Source of the DNA: Corythucha ciliata
Taxonomy: Eukaryota > Arthropoda > Insecta > Hemiptera > Tingidae
Assembly (NCBI GenBank): GCA_038030265.1
Contig: CM075941.1
Coordinates: forward strand, 48,360,164 to 48,424,163
Reading direction: 5' to 3'
DNA: 64,000 nt
Below the pieces are notes generated by a model. It made no database searches and was not told the DNA's origin. It saw nothing but the letters and a program-made list of their open reading frames with translations. The position numbers were made by a program, and so were the translations under genes. This document shows, piece after piece, positions 33,780 to 44,800 of the stretch (within the stretch, counting starts at the first letter, position 1; the number at the start of each line of letters is the position of its first letter).

Positions 33780-34200
33780 AAGTTGTGGTAGCACACGTGA
33801 ATCAACTTCAAACCAGCACGGTAGTTTGTGCAAGTTTTGTACCATTTTGTACAACTCAAAAAAAGTTTTGTATCAACCCTTAAATTGGTTAAATTCGAGA
33901 AAGTGTTGTGTTAATACAACTTTATGCTGTGGTAGCACATTCATCGAATCAGCACATAATTGGTGTATTTTGCTTCTCTGAGTTTTGTACACTTTTGTAC
34001 AACCCACGGCGAGTTTTTTATCACTTCAGAAATTGGAGAAATTTAAATTCATTTTGTGCTACTACAACTTTATGCTTTGATAAATTGGACCAAATCAGAA
34101 AACGGAAACGCCTAACACTACCATGAGTTTTGTATCATTTTGTACACACATTAAAAAGTTTTGTACCACCCTGGAAATAGCAAAAATTTTGATTTTAAAA
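33780..34200. repeat. Degenerate GTTTTGTAC tandem repeat
   Basis: Three units of about 140-155 bp, each with paired strings such as agttttgtaccattttgtac and aaaagttttgtatcaac, and the phrase caactttatgct in between. Related to the units in the foldback at 34.5-35.5 kb. Confidence 0.7.
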
Positions 34201-34345
34201 CATGAACATTTACCCATTGAAGTCATAATTGATAAGACGTTACGTAAACGAAGAACCATCGTTCATCTTCGTTCATTAGTTCGTTCATTGAACCTTCATC
34301 AGAAACTTTTTAATTCAAGTCAAAGTGATGAGCATGTGCTCATCA

Positions 34346-34483
34346 TTAATTCGTTAAATACAAACTGAATAAACAACAAAAGATACGCAATCACCCCCCC
34401 CCCACACACACACAAAATAAACTAGTCTTTAAAATCATTGTGAATGCATGAAAATGTAATATGTGTTCGAAATCTTTAAAGTA
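34346..34483 (+). repeat. Dispersed 140-bp repeat, copy 1
   Basis: Matches the reverse complement of 39772-39917 almost throughout (landmarks cgttaaatacaaactgaata and atgtgttcgaaatcttta), with a CA-rich microsatellite in the middle. Confidence 0.85.
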
Positions 34484-34502
34484 ATTTATTCTAGTATGAA
34501 TA

Positions 34503-35524
34503 TGTTGAATAAGCAAAATCAAATATTCCAAAGAACAAAAGAATAACTGAAGAAAAAGCAATCAACTGAACATCATGATTTGCAGGCTAGTATGTATATT
34601 AAAGGAGAACACCGAAATGGGGAAATTTCGAAATTTCTTTTTTTTTTCATACTTACTTGAACACTTAGTGCGTTTCATTCCCATCGAACCGGCCCGGAAC
34701 GTTCCCTTTCAGTCACTACTGATACCTAATAGTTTTGTACAGGCCAAATAAAGTTTTGTACCACCTTCAATTCTAAGATATTAACCACACTAAAACCAAG
34801 AACGCTCAAATGAGTCATTTTACGACTCCTTTACCACTCTGTGCATTTTATTTCCGTCGAACCGGCCTGAAATGGTCCTGATCAGTCACTACTGATACCT
34901 AATAGTTTTGTACAGGCCAATTAAAGTTTTGTACTACCTTCAATTCCAAGATATTAACCACACTAAAACCAAGAACGCTCGAGTGAGTCATTTTACGACA
35001 CCTTGACCCCTCTGTGCATTTCACTTCCATTGAACAGGCCTGAAATGGTCCTGATCAGTCACTACTCACAGTCCACGGATATCAATAATATCTTGGAATT
35101 GAAGGTGGCACAAAACTCTAATTGGCCTGTACAACACTATTAGGTATCGGTAGTGACTGATCAGGACCATTTCAGGCCTTTTCAATGGAAATAGAATGCA
35201 CAGAGTGGTAAAGGAGTCGTAAGATGCCTCATTTCAGCGTTCATGGGCCTAATGTGGTTGATATCGTGGAATTGAAGGTGGTGCAATACTCTAATTGGCC
35301 TGTACAAAACTATCAGGAACGTGAACGTTCCGGGCCGGTTCGATGGAAATGAAACGCAGTAAGTGGTCAAGTATGAAACAAAAAAAAAGAAATTTCGAAA
35401 TGCCCCATTTTGGTGTTCACCTTTAATATATACTGGCCTGCAAATCATAATGTTCAGTTGATTGCTTTTTTTTCCCCAGATATTCTTTTGTTCTTTGGAA
35501 TATTTGATTTTGCGTTTTGAATAT
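34503..35524. repeat. 1-kb foldback with 173-bp internal repeat
   Basis: The outer sequence 34503-34710 is the inverted copy of about 35315-35524. Inside the left arm a 173-bp unit (landmarks at 34686, 34859 and 35032) repeats more than twice; the right arm has at least one. The units carry aatagttttgtacaggccaa. This looks like a foldback-type element, with no coding capacity. Confidence 0.85.
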
Positions 35525-35835
35525 ACAGGGTGTAACGGAAAAGTCTGGCATAAATGAAATGGGTGATTCTTGGTCACATTTGGAACCAAAGTGACCCTAT
35601 ACACCATGGTCCGATTACTTATGGTTTTGGAGATAATTGGGGGTTTCCTAATTTTTAATGTACCCACGGTAAACAGTAAACTCCTAGTCTTATTTGATGT
35701 GATACTTATATCCTATATACCTAGTGATACTTGATGCATTTTCAAAAATATCGCTAAAATTCACACTTTTATCTAACCACATTAAGATTTGGATAAAAAA
35801 TGTAATGGAAGAAACACCACAAGCTGCTATAGAAG
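35525..35835. other. Spacer with transposon-like string
   Basis: Starts with tacagggtgtaacggaaaag, similar to termini of several arthropod repeats. No second terminus found. Confidence 0.35.
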
Positions 35836-37800
35836 CAGTAGCTTACCGAGGTAGGGGGAACCGAGGGGGTTCAGACGGCCCCCCCCCCCGTAAAGCTTAA
35901 ATACGGATAAATGAGGATTTTTAGGTTATCCATGGATGTAGATATGTGCAGAGGTCGGAAGGTTAAACAGCGATTTGGCTACTTTCTAAGAATTTCAATT
36001 TATCCGATCTGATGGAGAATTTAACGTTGCAAGTGATATCAGCAAAGACTGTGGGCTGAATATTCAATTGAGCCCCCGAAAGCGCAATTCTGGTAGCTCA
36101 AATTGAGAAAATTCGCGCTATCTTGCGGAAAATTCGCGGATAAAAAGAGAAAATACACCGTGTCCCCAGTTTCATTAGGTCGTTAAGCAAAAAACTAAAA
36201 AAAACCGTTAATATTCATGACTATAACTGCGAAGAGGCGCTGATTCATGGTCTCGCAATGTAACTTCCAGGCTAAAATTGAGACAAAATAGCTGATTCGC
36301 GGTGCATGGTTGCCATTCCACGAATAAAGTGTGGAAATAAACGCAAAAGGGTTGTTTTTGGACCAACCCCGCGGTTAAAATTGAGATAACACGTATAATA
36401 TTGACCAAAAAAAAAAAAAGTGAAAATTTGGCAAAAATAGCAAATTCACAAACGAAATTGCGTAAAACCGCTAATTTGCAATGTGCGGGCATAAAGTCGA
36501 GGAAATACCTTGATTCGCGGAAACAAATGAATAAAATCAACTAGAAAAAATCAATAATTAGCCCGGCTACAATTAAGAAAAATGCTAATTTTCGGTTCAC
36601 ATTGAGAAGAAGTGATAATTCTCTGCAAAAATGGAAAAAAACTCCTAATTTGCAGCTTAATTAGAGGAAAACACCAATTCTTGGCAAGAGTCGAGAAAAT
36701 TTGGGGGTTGAGAACGCTACTACGCTGCTAAAATTTAGGAAAAACGCATTCGCTGCTAAAATTGAGGAACATCAATAATTCTCGGATAAAGTGTGGTGAA
36801 ATTTAAAATTTCTAATTTAAATAAGCACCTTCTGAAGGCAACTTTGTTCCTATAATTCAAAAAAACTGGAAATTCCTGCACGGCTATAAGTAAAAACAAC
36901 GCTGATTCATGGGCTAGAGCTAAGAAGAAGCGATTTAGTCTCAAAATAACCTTGAAATTTTGGCCAGACTAATTATTTGTTTTCTAAATTTTACTCGCAA
37001 AGTGGTGGGATTTTCACATATTAGCACCGTATTAGCAATTAAAGCAAAGTAACATAAAATTGCTAATACGGTGCTAAAATGTGAAAATCCCACTAATTTG
37101 CGGGTAATATTTAGAAAATAAATAATTAGTCTGGCCAAAATTTCAAGGTTATTTTGAGGCTAAATTGAGAAAAAGTGCTAATTCACGGCTAAAAATGGAA
37201 AAACCCGCCAATTTACAGCTGAAATTGCGCAAAACTCTAATTTGCGTCAAAACTGAATCATACGCCATTCGTGGCTTCTGATGGCAACTTCTGAGGCAGA
37301 AATTGAGAAAAAGCGGCAATTTGTGGCAGTGGGTGAAAAATCCGCTAATTCGCGGGTGAAACTGAGAAAAATTGCTCATGGTGAACAAAAAAAAATCCTA
37401 ATTTGTGAAAAGCCCTCTATTTCGAGGCTAATTTATGAGGAGAACACTTAAGAAAAACGCAATGTTTAGCTAAAACTGGAAAAAGTGCTATTCCCCTGCT
37501 AAAAAAATTGAAAAAATCGCTAATTTGCTGCTAAAATTGAGGAAAAAGCTAAATCTCGCGGAAAATTAAGAAACATAGCTCACGGGATAAAAACGCTGCT
37601 TTGCGTTGAATTGCTTGAATTGCAATTGCGCAATTCAATAGCTATGGGGGAAGGGGTCAAAACCGCTAATCCACGGCTGAAATTAAGAAGAATGATACAC
37701 GCGGCCAAAATTGAGAAAAGCGCTAAATCTGCAGGTAAATTTGACAAAAATCACTCATTCATGACTAAAATTGAGAAATTCACGGCTTAAACTGGTCGTA
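35836..37800. repeat. hAT-like end and degenerate ~30-bp repeat, array 5
   Basis: Opens with cagtagcttaccgaggtagg and G/C-rich sequence, similar to the CAGTGGCGTAG ends at 47.25 kb. From about 36070 to 37800 the sequence is a run of ~30-bp units like ggctaaaattgagaaaaagt and gctaattcgcgg. It aligns in opposite orientation to 50.1-51.4 kb over several landmarks, so both come from one longer parent sequence. No right terminus was found. Confidence 0.7.
36927..37168. repeat. Large palindrome within array 5
   Basis: Arms of roughly 100 bp around a loop of about 19 bases near 37043-37061 are near-perfect inverted copies (tcaaaataaccttgaaattt on the left and its complement on the right, then ggccagactaattattt). 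A third, single copy of the arm lies at about 50440-50545. Confidence 0.85.
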
Positions 37801-38634
37801 ACTTCGTAAGCGCCAATTGGTTGGGATCTTCGGCCATTACTGTCCTTCATCTACGTCACGAGCAGTCCCAAGTTCCTTTGCGCCGGACCCAGTACAATAT
37901 TAATTGTTATTGGGCTGTGATTTCTGAGCATTCATAACCGTCAATTTCAAAATTAACTTGTTTTGCTGCTCTACGGCGAGCAATCGGGAGCAAAGGACTG
38001 CTGGTGACGTCAGACTCCACCCCTCCCGACCGATTGACAGGGGGAAATCTGCGGCACCTCTAGTAAAGTAGTCACCTTGAGTGAATTTCATTTACGTGTT
38101 GAGTTCACTATTGGTTCCGTCGTTATGGTGGCAAGCATGCGGGTCATGCCAGACCCAAAAGTTTGATTTAACAAAGGTATTCAATCGGCATCGAAATTTC
38201 TTGAAAATCTTCGGTGGGTGGTAGGGGAAGGAAAAATCACCTAATTAAACTCGTTTATTCCAGTATAGGGGGCTATTCTATTACTCGCATGGTTTTATCG
38301 AAAGTCACCTAATTTCATTGCATTTTTGGACACACATGATTTCCGACAGGAAATTCGATACCTTGCCTTGAACCCTTTTCACACGAAGCGATTTTTCAAG
38401 TGAAAACGCTCTCAATCCCTTCACAAACGCGCGATTTCCATGAAAGGAAATCAAGACCCATACATAATGTTTTTCTCCGCTGTGCCGTGGAAATCGCAAA
38501 CAAAATCTCTTCGGGTGAACAAGGCTTCAAAATGACAGAATCACCCTCTACCCACGGCCAGATTTGGCAAAAATGTCATGCAAAAAATTTCTTGCTCCAT
38601 TTCAATTGTCATTTTTGGTAGTCATCGTGAGTCA
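37801..38634. other. Non-coding spacer
   Basis: No gene seen. The last eight bases before the next element are the start of its target duplication. Confidence 0.5.
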
Positions 38635-38642
38635 AATTAGAG

Positions 38643-39282
38643 CAGAGGTGTCAAACTCAAATTCTCGGCGGGCCATTACTTGGAAATTGTAGGGCCCTGG
38701 CGGGCCGCTCGACTTTTACCCCCCTCCCCCAAAGTTTTGCACCACAAACTAGACTTAGGTACTCGAGTATAAGGAAGTTTACTAATTAAATAATGAATTT
38801 TCAGGACATTTTTTTTTTGTTTCCTGCAGAGCGACCTATTATATCTTGTTTAGTAAAATTTTCTCAGCCTCTTTAAATTTTGGGGGGTACGGGCCACCTA
38901 TGTATGGACTTATGGAGTGTACAGTATTCAAGAAGCGGTTATCGAGATAGTGGGCCATCACGATACAATTTTACAGTCAATGTCACGAGAAATATCTTCA
39001 AAAACATATGGTCTTAGCGAAAATTAATCAAGGAACAGGTGTTTTCAATGAAATTGTGCGACTCCACAGAACGCATACATAGAGCTTTTTAACACACTTT
39101 GGAGCAGGAGAGCTTATAAGGATAAGCAAGAGAAGAGGTGAGGACTCGCCCTTTTTCACAATTTTTTCAAATTAATTTTATAGTTACCAGCAACTATCGA
39201 CAGCCGGTTCCAAAAAATAAAGAAATAAAAATACCCAGAGGTGCTCGCGGGCCACATGCGGCCCGCAAGTTTGACACCCCTG
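38643..39282. mobile_element. 640-bp hAT element, SPIN-like ends
   Basis: The left end CAGAGGTGTCAAACT and the right end (minus strand) CAGGGGTGTCAAACT are terminal inverted repeats followed by GGCGGGCC/GCGGGCCGC-type sequence. The flanking eight bases are aattagag on both sides (38635-38642 and 39283-39290), the size expected for hAT insertion. No transposase frame is present, so it is non-autonomous. The ends resemble those of SPIN/Charlie-type hAT elements; that comparison is from memory. Confidence 0.9.
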
Positions 39283-39290
39283 AATTAGAG

Positions 39291-39960
39291 GATAAGAGAG
39301 TGCAGGCAGTGAGAAGAAAAGGCATGGGAACGCACGAAAGCAACGAACCACCCGCTCTGATCCCCTCGGCCCCCTTACAAGACACACACACTCCGTCAAC
39401 CCAACTTCAAGTTCAAAACGAAGAAGTTCATAAGGCAGCCGCAAGGTTCCTGACCGCACCTCTTCCCTACCCGACAATTTTAATTACCGTAATTCCAATA
39501 AATCTCGAAATTGGTCCGGAGTTCTTGCAATTTTTTTCACCTAAAATTCGAAGAAGACCCAAAAGAATGTGGCACTGTGCAATTTTTTGGGAAAAATGCA
39601 GTTGAAAGCATTCTTTTCTTACAATGTAAGTTGTACATATACAAATTTATAAACAAATTCAACAAAAACTCTATGGTGCCACATTCTACAGAACATCAGA
39701 TATTTTTTTCAAAAAAAATGGTATTGATTGGAGAAGTACAAGCCGAGATTTTTAGGAAGGCGATTTGAGGTAGGAAAGTAGAGCCTTAAAGATTTCGAAC
39801 ACATAGTGCATTTTCATGCATTCGCAATGATTTTAAAGACTAGTGTATTTTGTGTGTGTGGTGGGGGTGATGGCTTATCTTTCGTTGTTTATTCAGTTTG
39901 TATTTAACGAATTAAGAACGTTACACGTTATCAAACGTCTTGATATACCAGAAAGGGGGA
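39291..39960. other. Non-coding spacer
   Basis: Contains the second copy of the 140-bp repeat at 39772-39917. No gene seen. Confidence 0.5.
39772..39917 (-). repeat. Dispersed 140-bp repeat, copy 2
   Basis: Inverted relative to 34346-34483. Confidence 0.85.
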
Positions 39961-39994
39961 AAAATCCGAAGAAATTTTAGCTTCATTTTCGCCG

Positions 39995-40400
39995 ACTCCA
40001 ATGACCAACAAGGACACCATCGAAAAATTCGATCAACACTTCGTTCCAAAGCGAAATTTGATTTATGAACGCGTAAAATTTCTTCGAACGAGGTAACATT
40101 CCGACACAGCCGAAGAGTTTATGACAAAACTCCACACTCTAGCCAAAACGTGTGACTGGGGTGACCTCAAGAATGAAATGCTTTTAAGGTATCAATTATC
40201 GGCGTGCTGGACTCGAATCTTGGTGATCGTCTGCAGCTTGACCACGATTTGACGTTGGAGAAAGCTGTGGCAACCGTGCGTCAACATGAAGCATTTCAGC
40301 GTCAAAAAGAAGACCTTAAAGAACCGGTCATTTCAGCGGGTTAACAAATCTAGAACCAACAACTAGCTGAGAGAGAGTAGTCAAGCTAGTCGAGCCTCTT
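39995..40400 (+). pseudogene. gypsy B Gag relic
   Basis: In shifting frames the text reads NKDTIEKFDQHFVPKRN, IYERVKFLR, and then TAEEFMTKLHTLAKTCDWG. These are the conserved blocks of Gag in the gypsy lineage that uses VKFDxHFxPKRNxIxER. Stops and frameshifts prevent translation. No LTR was found upstream. Confidence 0.7.
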
Positions 40401-40582
40401 GCGGATGCAGAAGATGCGGTTTTACTGATAATTTTTTCAAGAAAAAATGTACACTTCATAAGAAAACTGCGGAGACAACGACAACACCATTTTCACGGGG
40501 TGCGTATCTGTATCACCAGGCGACTCGCAGTTACTGAGACGCTTCAGGTAAATTTGAAAAACATTTTTCAAAAAAAAAATTT

Positions 40583-41348
40583 TTGTTCAAATTAGATACG
40601 GCTGCCGACGTAAAAATGATACCCCAACGAATCTTTGGGAAAAAATCAAACCAAATTCCGTTAAAGGACTGCACGACACAAGTATTCAGTGCTAAAAAAG
40701 AGCAGCGCATAAGCATTATCGGCACCGTAGCGATGGAAATTACCCACAAAGACACCACGATCTGCGAAAAAGTGTATGTTTCGAGCGAGTTGGACGTACC
40801 TCTCCCGAGTAAAAATGCTTGTCAGGCCCTTAACCTTGTTGAAAGAATTTACAGGGTAGCCCAAAATAATCCTGTCGACTGGTTCAGTGAATTTCCAGAT
40901 CTGTTTCAGGGCCTAGGCTGCGTTCCAGGTGAGTACGAGATTGAACTCAAAGACAAGGCTAAGCCATTCGCGATTTCGTCACCAAGAGCGATTCCGTTAC
41001 CGCTTCAAGAGAAAGTGAAGGAAGAACTGGAGAAAATGGTGGAGAAAGGCGTGATCACACCGGTCGAAAAAGCTACGGATTGGTGCTCACCGATGGTAGT
41101 TGTACCAAAGAAAACGGGTGACATAAGAGAGTTGACTTATCTAAACTTAATCAGAGCGTCAAACGTAGGTTTCATCCGACTCCAAGAATTGAAATTTCCC
41201 TAGCTCAATTAGCAGGTGCGAAAGTTTTCTCAAAATTGAATGCCAACAGTGGCTTTTGGCAATTCAAACTTTCGGAGTCAAGTCAAGACTTGACCAGATT
41301 TTTGATGCCTTACGGCCGCTACAAATTCTACTCAATCTGCCAGATCTA
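40583..41348 (+). pseudogene. gypsy B protease-RT, truncated
   Basis: A protease with the active-site string KLDTAADVKMIP (normally DTGAD) starts the 206-codon frame. RT N-terminal text follows: GEYEIELKDKAKPFAI, then KMVEKGVITPVEKATDW and CSPMVVVPKKTG. After a frameshift at about 41200, motif A is readable as FSKLNANSGFWQ, where the catalytic aspartate of SKLDANSGFWQ is replaced by asparagine. The RT stops abruptly near 41348 and the palm YxDD region is missing. Confidence 0.82.
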
Positions 41349-41760
41349 GTAATGTAAACGTCTGCTCGATGCAGCCGATTGTTAATTTGATGATCTGGTG
41401 TTCTGTCACGTCGGACGTCATCTATTTCCAGGCTGCCGCGATCCCGTGTAACCATGACATCGTCTTGTTCGACTGGTACTTCAACTTCTGGTTGTTGGTT
41501 TGACAGATATTCGATCGGAACAGGATTTTGTTGAGAACTAAAACGGTCCTTTCGAATCGTCTACAACAGCAGGCCAGTCCAGAGACGTATTTAAATTATC
41601 GTTGAGATACGGGGCCCGAATCAAATGAAACCGATTGCGTCGAACGGTTCGTTTATCTGCCTCCACGAGATAGGATCTAGGTGCGGCTAATTTCTTGAAT
41701 CACTTTCCTACTAGGTAATGACAGCCCTAAAAATGGCAAACTGACCGTACCAGTGCCCTA
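41349..41760 (-). pseudogene. gypsy B polyprotein C-terminus, inverted
   Basis: On the minus strand, near 41600-41700, the text PRSYLVEADKRTVRRNRFHL is the end-of-integrase block seen in the same gypsy lineage (PRSY.V....R..RRNR.H). It points in the opposite direction to the protease-RT piece that ends at 41348. The copy has therefore lost its middle and had its end inverted, or two copies inserted head to head and were deleted between. Confidence 0.7.
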
Positions 41761-42714
41761 TGACTTGACGGACTATTCGCGCCAGGGAAATGGCAAAACT
41801 GACTATATTTGCGTCGAAATAGTCCGAAATTCAGTTTCAGCGACTAAATTGACGTACTTCTGGTGAATAATCATGCGAAGACCCAGAGGAGCATGAACCC
41901 TTCACCACCCACACGTTACTGGAGTGTCGGGGGAGGGGTTTTTTTGGTGGCTGTTAGTCATTCAGGAACTTGTTACTCCGACACTACGAAGTCACACTTT
42001 GCGAGTCACACATTCCGCGTTCCGTGTGAACGTTGACTTTGCGGTAACACCGTTGGACGCGAACACGGATTGAGCGACGATCTGTAAAGTGTGTGGTAGT
42101 AAGCTAAACCACGCTTTAAAACCTAAAAATCAATGTTTTTTATCTAACCCAGTGGTTCTCAACCTTTTCACGGTCACGCCCCCCCCCCCTTGAACCATGA
42201 AAATTTGTTGCGCCCCTCCCCCCACAATTACAGACATGTTAAAAATCCCGAAACCGCGAAAAGCTTTGATTTTAGTCAAACCACGAAGGGAACGCACCGT
42301 TTTTGATCACTTGCACACTTTTCAGAATGTATAAAAAACATCGAAAACTCGTAAGTGCAATTCGAAGAGCTCCTCCCCTCCCATGGACCACACGGTTGAC
42401 CGCCTTGGAGTAGAGAAAAATTGACCGAAATGGCAAGGCCAAACGCTCATTTATGACAACTTTTAAGGGCAATTAGAGCTCAATTTGGTACATTTTGTTC
42501 GGGACCTAAATACCAGAAATGTAGAGAGAACATTCGAGCTCAGGATGGAACTCAATGAGGCCCTTTCATCTGGATGAAAGCTTCCCTCGCTTCTTTCTCG
42601 AAAGGGCTACATGAAACCACACCACAGTAAAGCTCCGATCGGAGGCAAACTACAAAACCTCGAAGGCCCCAACCCCAACTGAGTACAATGACCCCATATA
42701 AGGCCCAATCAAAG
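41761..42714. other. Non-coding, one hAT-like end
   Basis: At 42150 cagtggttctcaaccttttc, followed by G/C-rich sequence with gcgcccctcc, matches a common hAT terminal repeat. The partner end was not found. No gene. Confidence 0.45.
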
Positions 42715-43290
42715 CCATGGTTCAACTCCAGCGAAGTTGTAATTACAGTAGAACCTCCAACGACAGCAACGTCTCAAGCACAATGGAAGGTCCAACCATA
42801 GCCAGATTCCAACCACAGCAAAGGTCCAACCACAGCCTAGCTCAAACCATAGTAAAGGTTCAGCCACATCAAAAGTCCAACCACAGCCAAGGTCCAACCA
42901 CAGCAAAGGTCCAACCACTGCAAAGTTCCAACCACAGCCAATCTTAAACCACAGAAAAGGTCCAACAACAGCCAAGCTGAAACCAAAGCAAAGGTCAACC
43001 ACAGCAAAGGTCGAACCACTGCAAAGGACCAACCACTGCAAAGGTCGAACCACTGCAAAGGACCAACCACTGCAAAGCTCAAAACACAGCAAAGGACCAA
43101 CCACCGCAAAAGTCCAATTTCAGCTAAGGTCCAACCACTGCAAAGGTCCAACCACAGCCAAGCTCAAAACACAGCAAAGGTCCAACCACTGCAAAGGACC
43201 AGCCACTGCAAAAGTCCAATCACAGCAAAGGTCGAACCACTGCAAAGGACCAACCACAGCAAAAGTCCAACCACAGCCAAGGTCCAACCA
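42715..43290. repeat. 17-bp CCAACCACAGCAAAGGT minisatellite
   Basis: Over thirty diverged units of 17-18 bp (ccaaccacagcaaaggt, with ccactg and cacagcc variants). On the minus strand two frames stay open across much of it, giving repetitive W/L/V/G-rich text; this is a by-product of a stop-free unit, not a gene. Confidence 0.9.
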
Positions 43291-44550
43291 CTCTCAGTTC
43301 GGGTTCAGACCTGGGCGAAGTACCACACCCGCTGTGGCGAGGATTGTCGAGCATATTATGGGCATCATGGAGAGCGGCTCCAGTCCAACAGCGGTATTTT
43401 TCGACTTCGAACGGCCTTCGATGTCGTCAACCATCAACCCTTGGTGAGGAAACTGAGGTTATATGGAGTGGCTGGAACCGCATTAGTCCTGCTCCAATCA
43501 TTTCTTTCAGAACGGTCGCTGGCGGTTATCTTTCGGGAGCAGATGTCAGGCCGGAGAGGAGTGTACCCCAAGGATCAATCCACGGGCCCCCGTTGTTCCT
43601 CATCTTCATCAACCACCTTCCAGGGGCCCTAGTTAGAGTTGTCGGGAAATAATCCCGCAAGCGGTATCCAAGGACGCTTCATCAGAAATAGTATTATCTC
43701 GCCATAGCAACCACCTCACGTGAGTTTTTCCCGACAACTCGGAATAAGGCCCCAGGCCGGAGGGTCAACTCCTCTCTTGGGTGCGTCCCTAATGCCGACG
43801 ACATATCAGTCGTATTTCCCAACCGAGGACGAAGATTCTCAAAAACAAGCGGTGCGGCAATGGTGTAATGCCAACGGCCTCTCTTTCAATGACAGCAAAA
43901 CGCAAAGTCTGAAATTTCACTCGGGCAACTGTGCCGCTGACGATGGTGTGGCCCACGTCTTGGGATTCGTTCTGGACTCGTCGGGGCCTCATTGAAACTT
44001 TATCGGAAAAATTGAAACTCTCTGTGGACTCAGCAACTCTTCGGACCGTATACTTCGCTGACGCTGATCTGGGGCAGTTCCGTGTCGGTAAAGAGAATAT
44101 TTGTACTGTAGAAACGTGCACTTAGGCTGGTACGTGGCCTGAAGCCGTGGCAATCGTGTAGAGGTGGTGCCTTCATCGAACAGGATGTCTTGACGGCCCT
44201 GGGACTTTACGTGTTTCAGTGCGTTCGATACGCCAGGGAGTCCTCGTTCTCTACACTGAGTCAGCAGCACGGTAAAAACAATTTGGTGCAGCAACGGTTT
44301 AGGCTGACCAAAACGTGAAAGCTTCATGAGCGTTGCCAAAACATTTTATAATCTTATTCCTGAGAGAATCCGAAGCCTAGACGCTGGACCTTTTACTAAA
44401 TGGCTCCGAGCAACTTTAACAGGCGCGGTCCTATACGAAGTGCAAGACTTTTATTAAATACATTTCGACTTGCCGTTCGTATTTTAAAAATTCAATGTTG
44501 ACGTTGTAATGCCACAATTTTGGCGCCTGCAATAAAGTATATTATTATTA
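43291..44550 (+). mobile_element. LINE fragment with (TTA)n tail
   Basis: RT text starts at once after the minisatellite (SQFGFRPGRSTTPAVARIVE), then VFFDFERAF-like and RKLRLYGVAGTAL. Motif 4 occurs as GVYPKDQSTGP/PQGSIHGPPLFLIF in two frames, and motif 5 as NADDISVVFP (about 43795). The end of the protein reads YNLIPERIRSL and FTKWLRATLTGAVLYE, and the tail is cctgcaataaagtatatta with ATT repeats at about 44537-44555. It is 5' truncated, frameshifted and interrupted at 43636. Clade is not assigned. Confidence 0.82.
43636..43740. mobile_element. 105-bp inverted-repeat insert in LINE
   Basis: Perfect 14-bp terminal inverted repeats, gagttgtcgggaaa and tttcccgacaactc. It interrupts the RT between INHLPGALV and the NADDISV motif. 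No clear target duplication was seen, so the superfamily is unknown. Confidence 0.7.
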
Positions 44551-44569
44551 TTAGGTATGCTCCTTTTTT

Positions 44570-44800
44570 TCTGACCACATCCTCAATCACAATTTCCAGG
44601 GTAATTGGCTCATTCTAAAGGTCAATTTTCCGCAGGAATGGCCCATTTCAACAAAAAGTCTTGCAGGGTTGGCCCGTTCAAAACCAATGTCGCGGGTTTT
44701 AACCACTCGAATAGCCAATTTGTCGGGTCCGGGTCCTTCAAAGATGAAATTTCACGGAGTCGGCTCATTTGAGGCCCATTCTGCTACTTTTCAAGAGTGA
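44570..44800. repeat. Degenerate ~30-bp repeat, array 6
   Basis: Units such as ggcccgttcaaaaccaatgt plus cgcgggtt, close to the variant found at 8.5 and 9.5 kb. Confidence 0.55.

Noticed and set aside
41880..42110. Possible inverted repeat around ggagtgtcgggg and ctccgacact
   Set aside because: Only about ten bases pair and no duplication flanks it.
42709..43151. Long minus-strand open frames with repetitive W/V/L/G-rich text
   Set aside because: They are translations of a 17-bp minisatellite whose unit lacks stops; several frames are open at once and no start, domain or context supports a gene.
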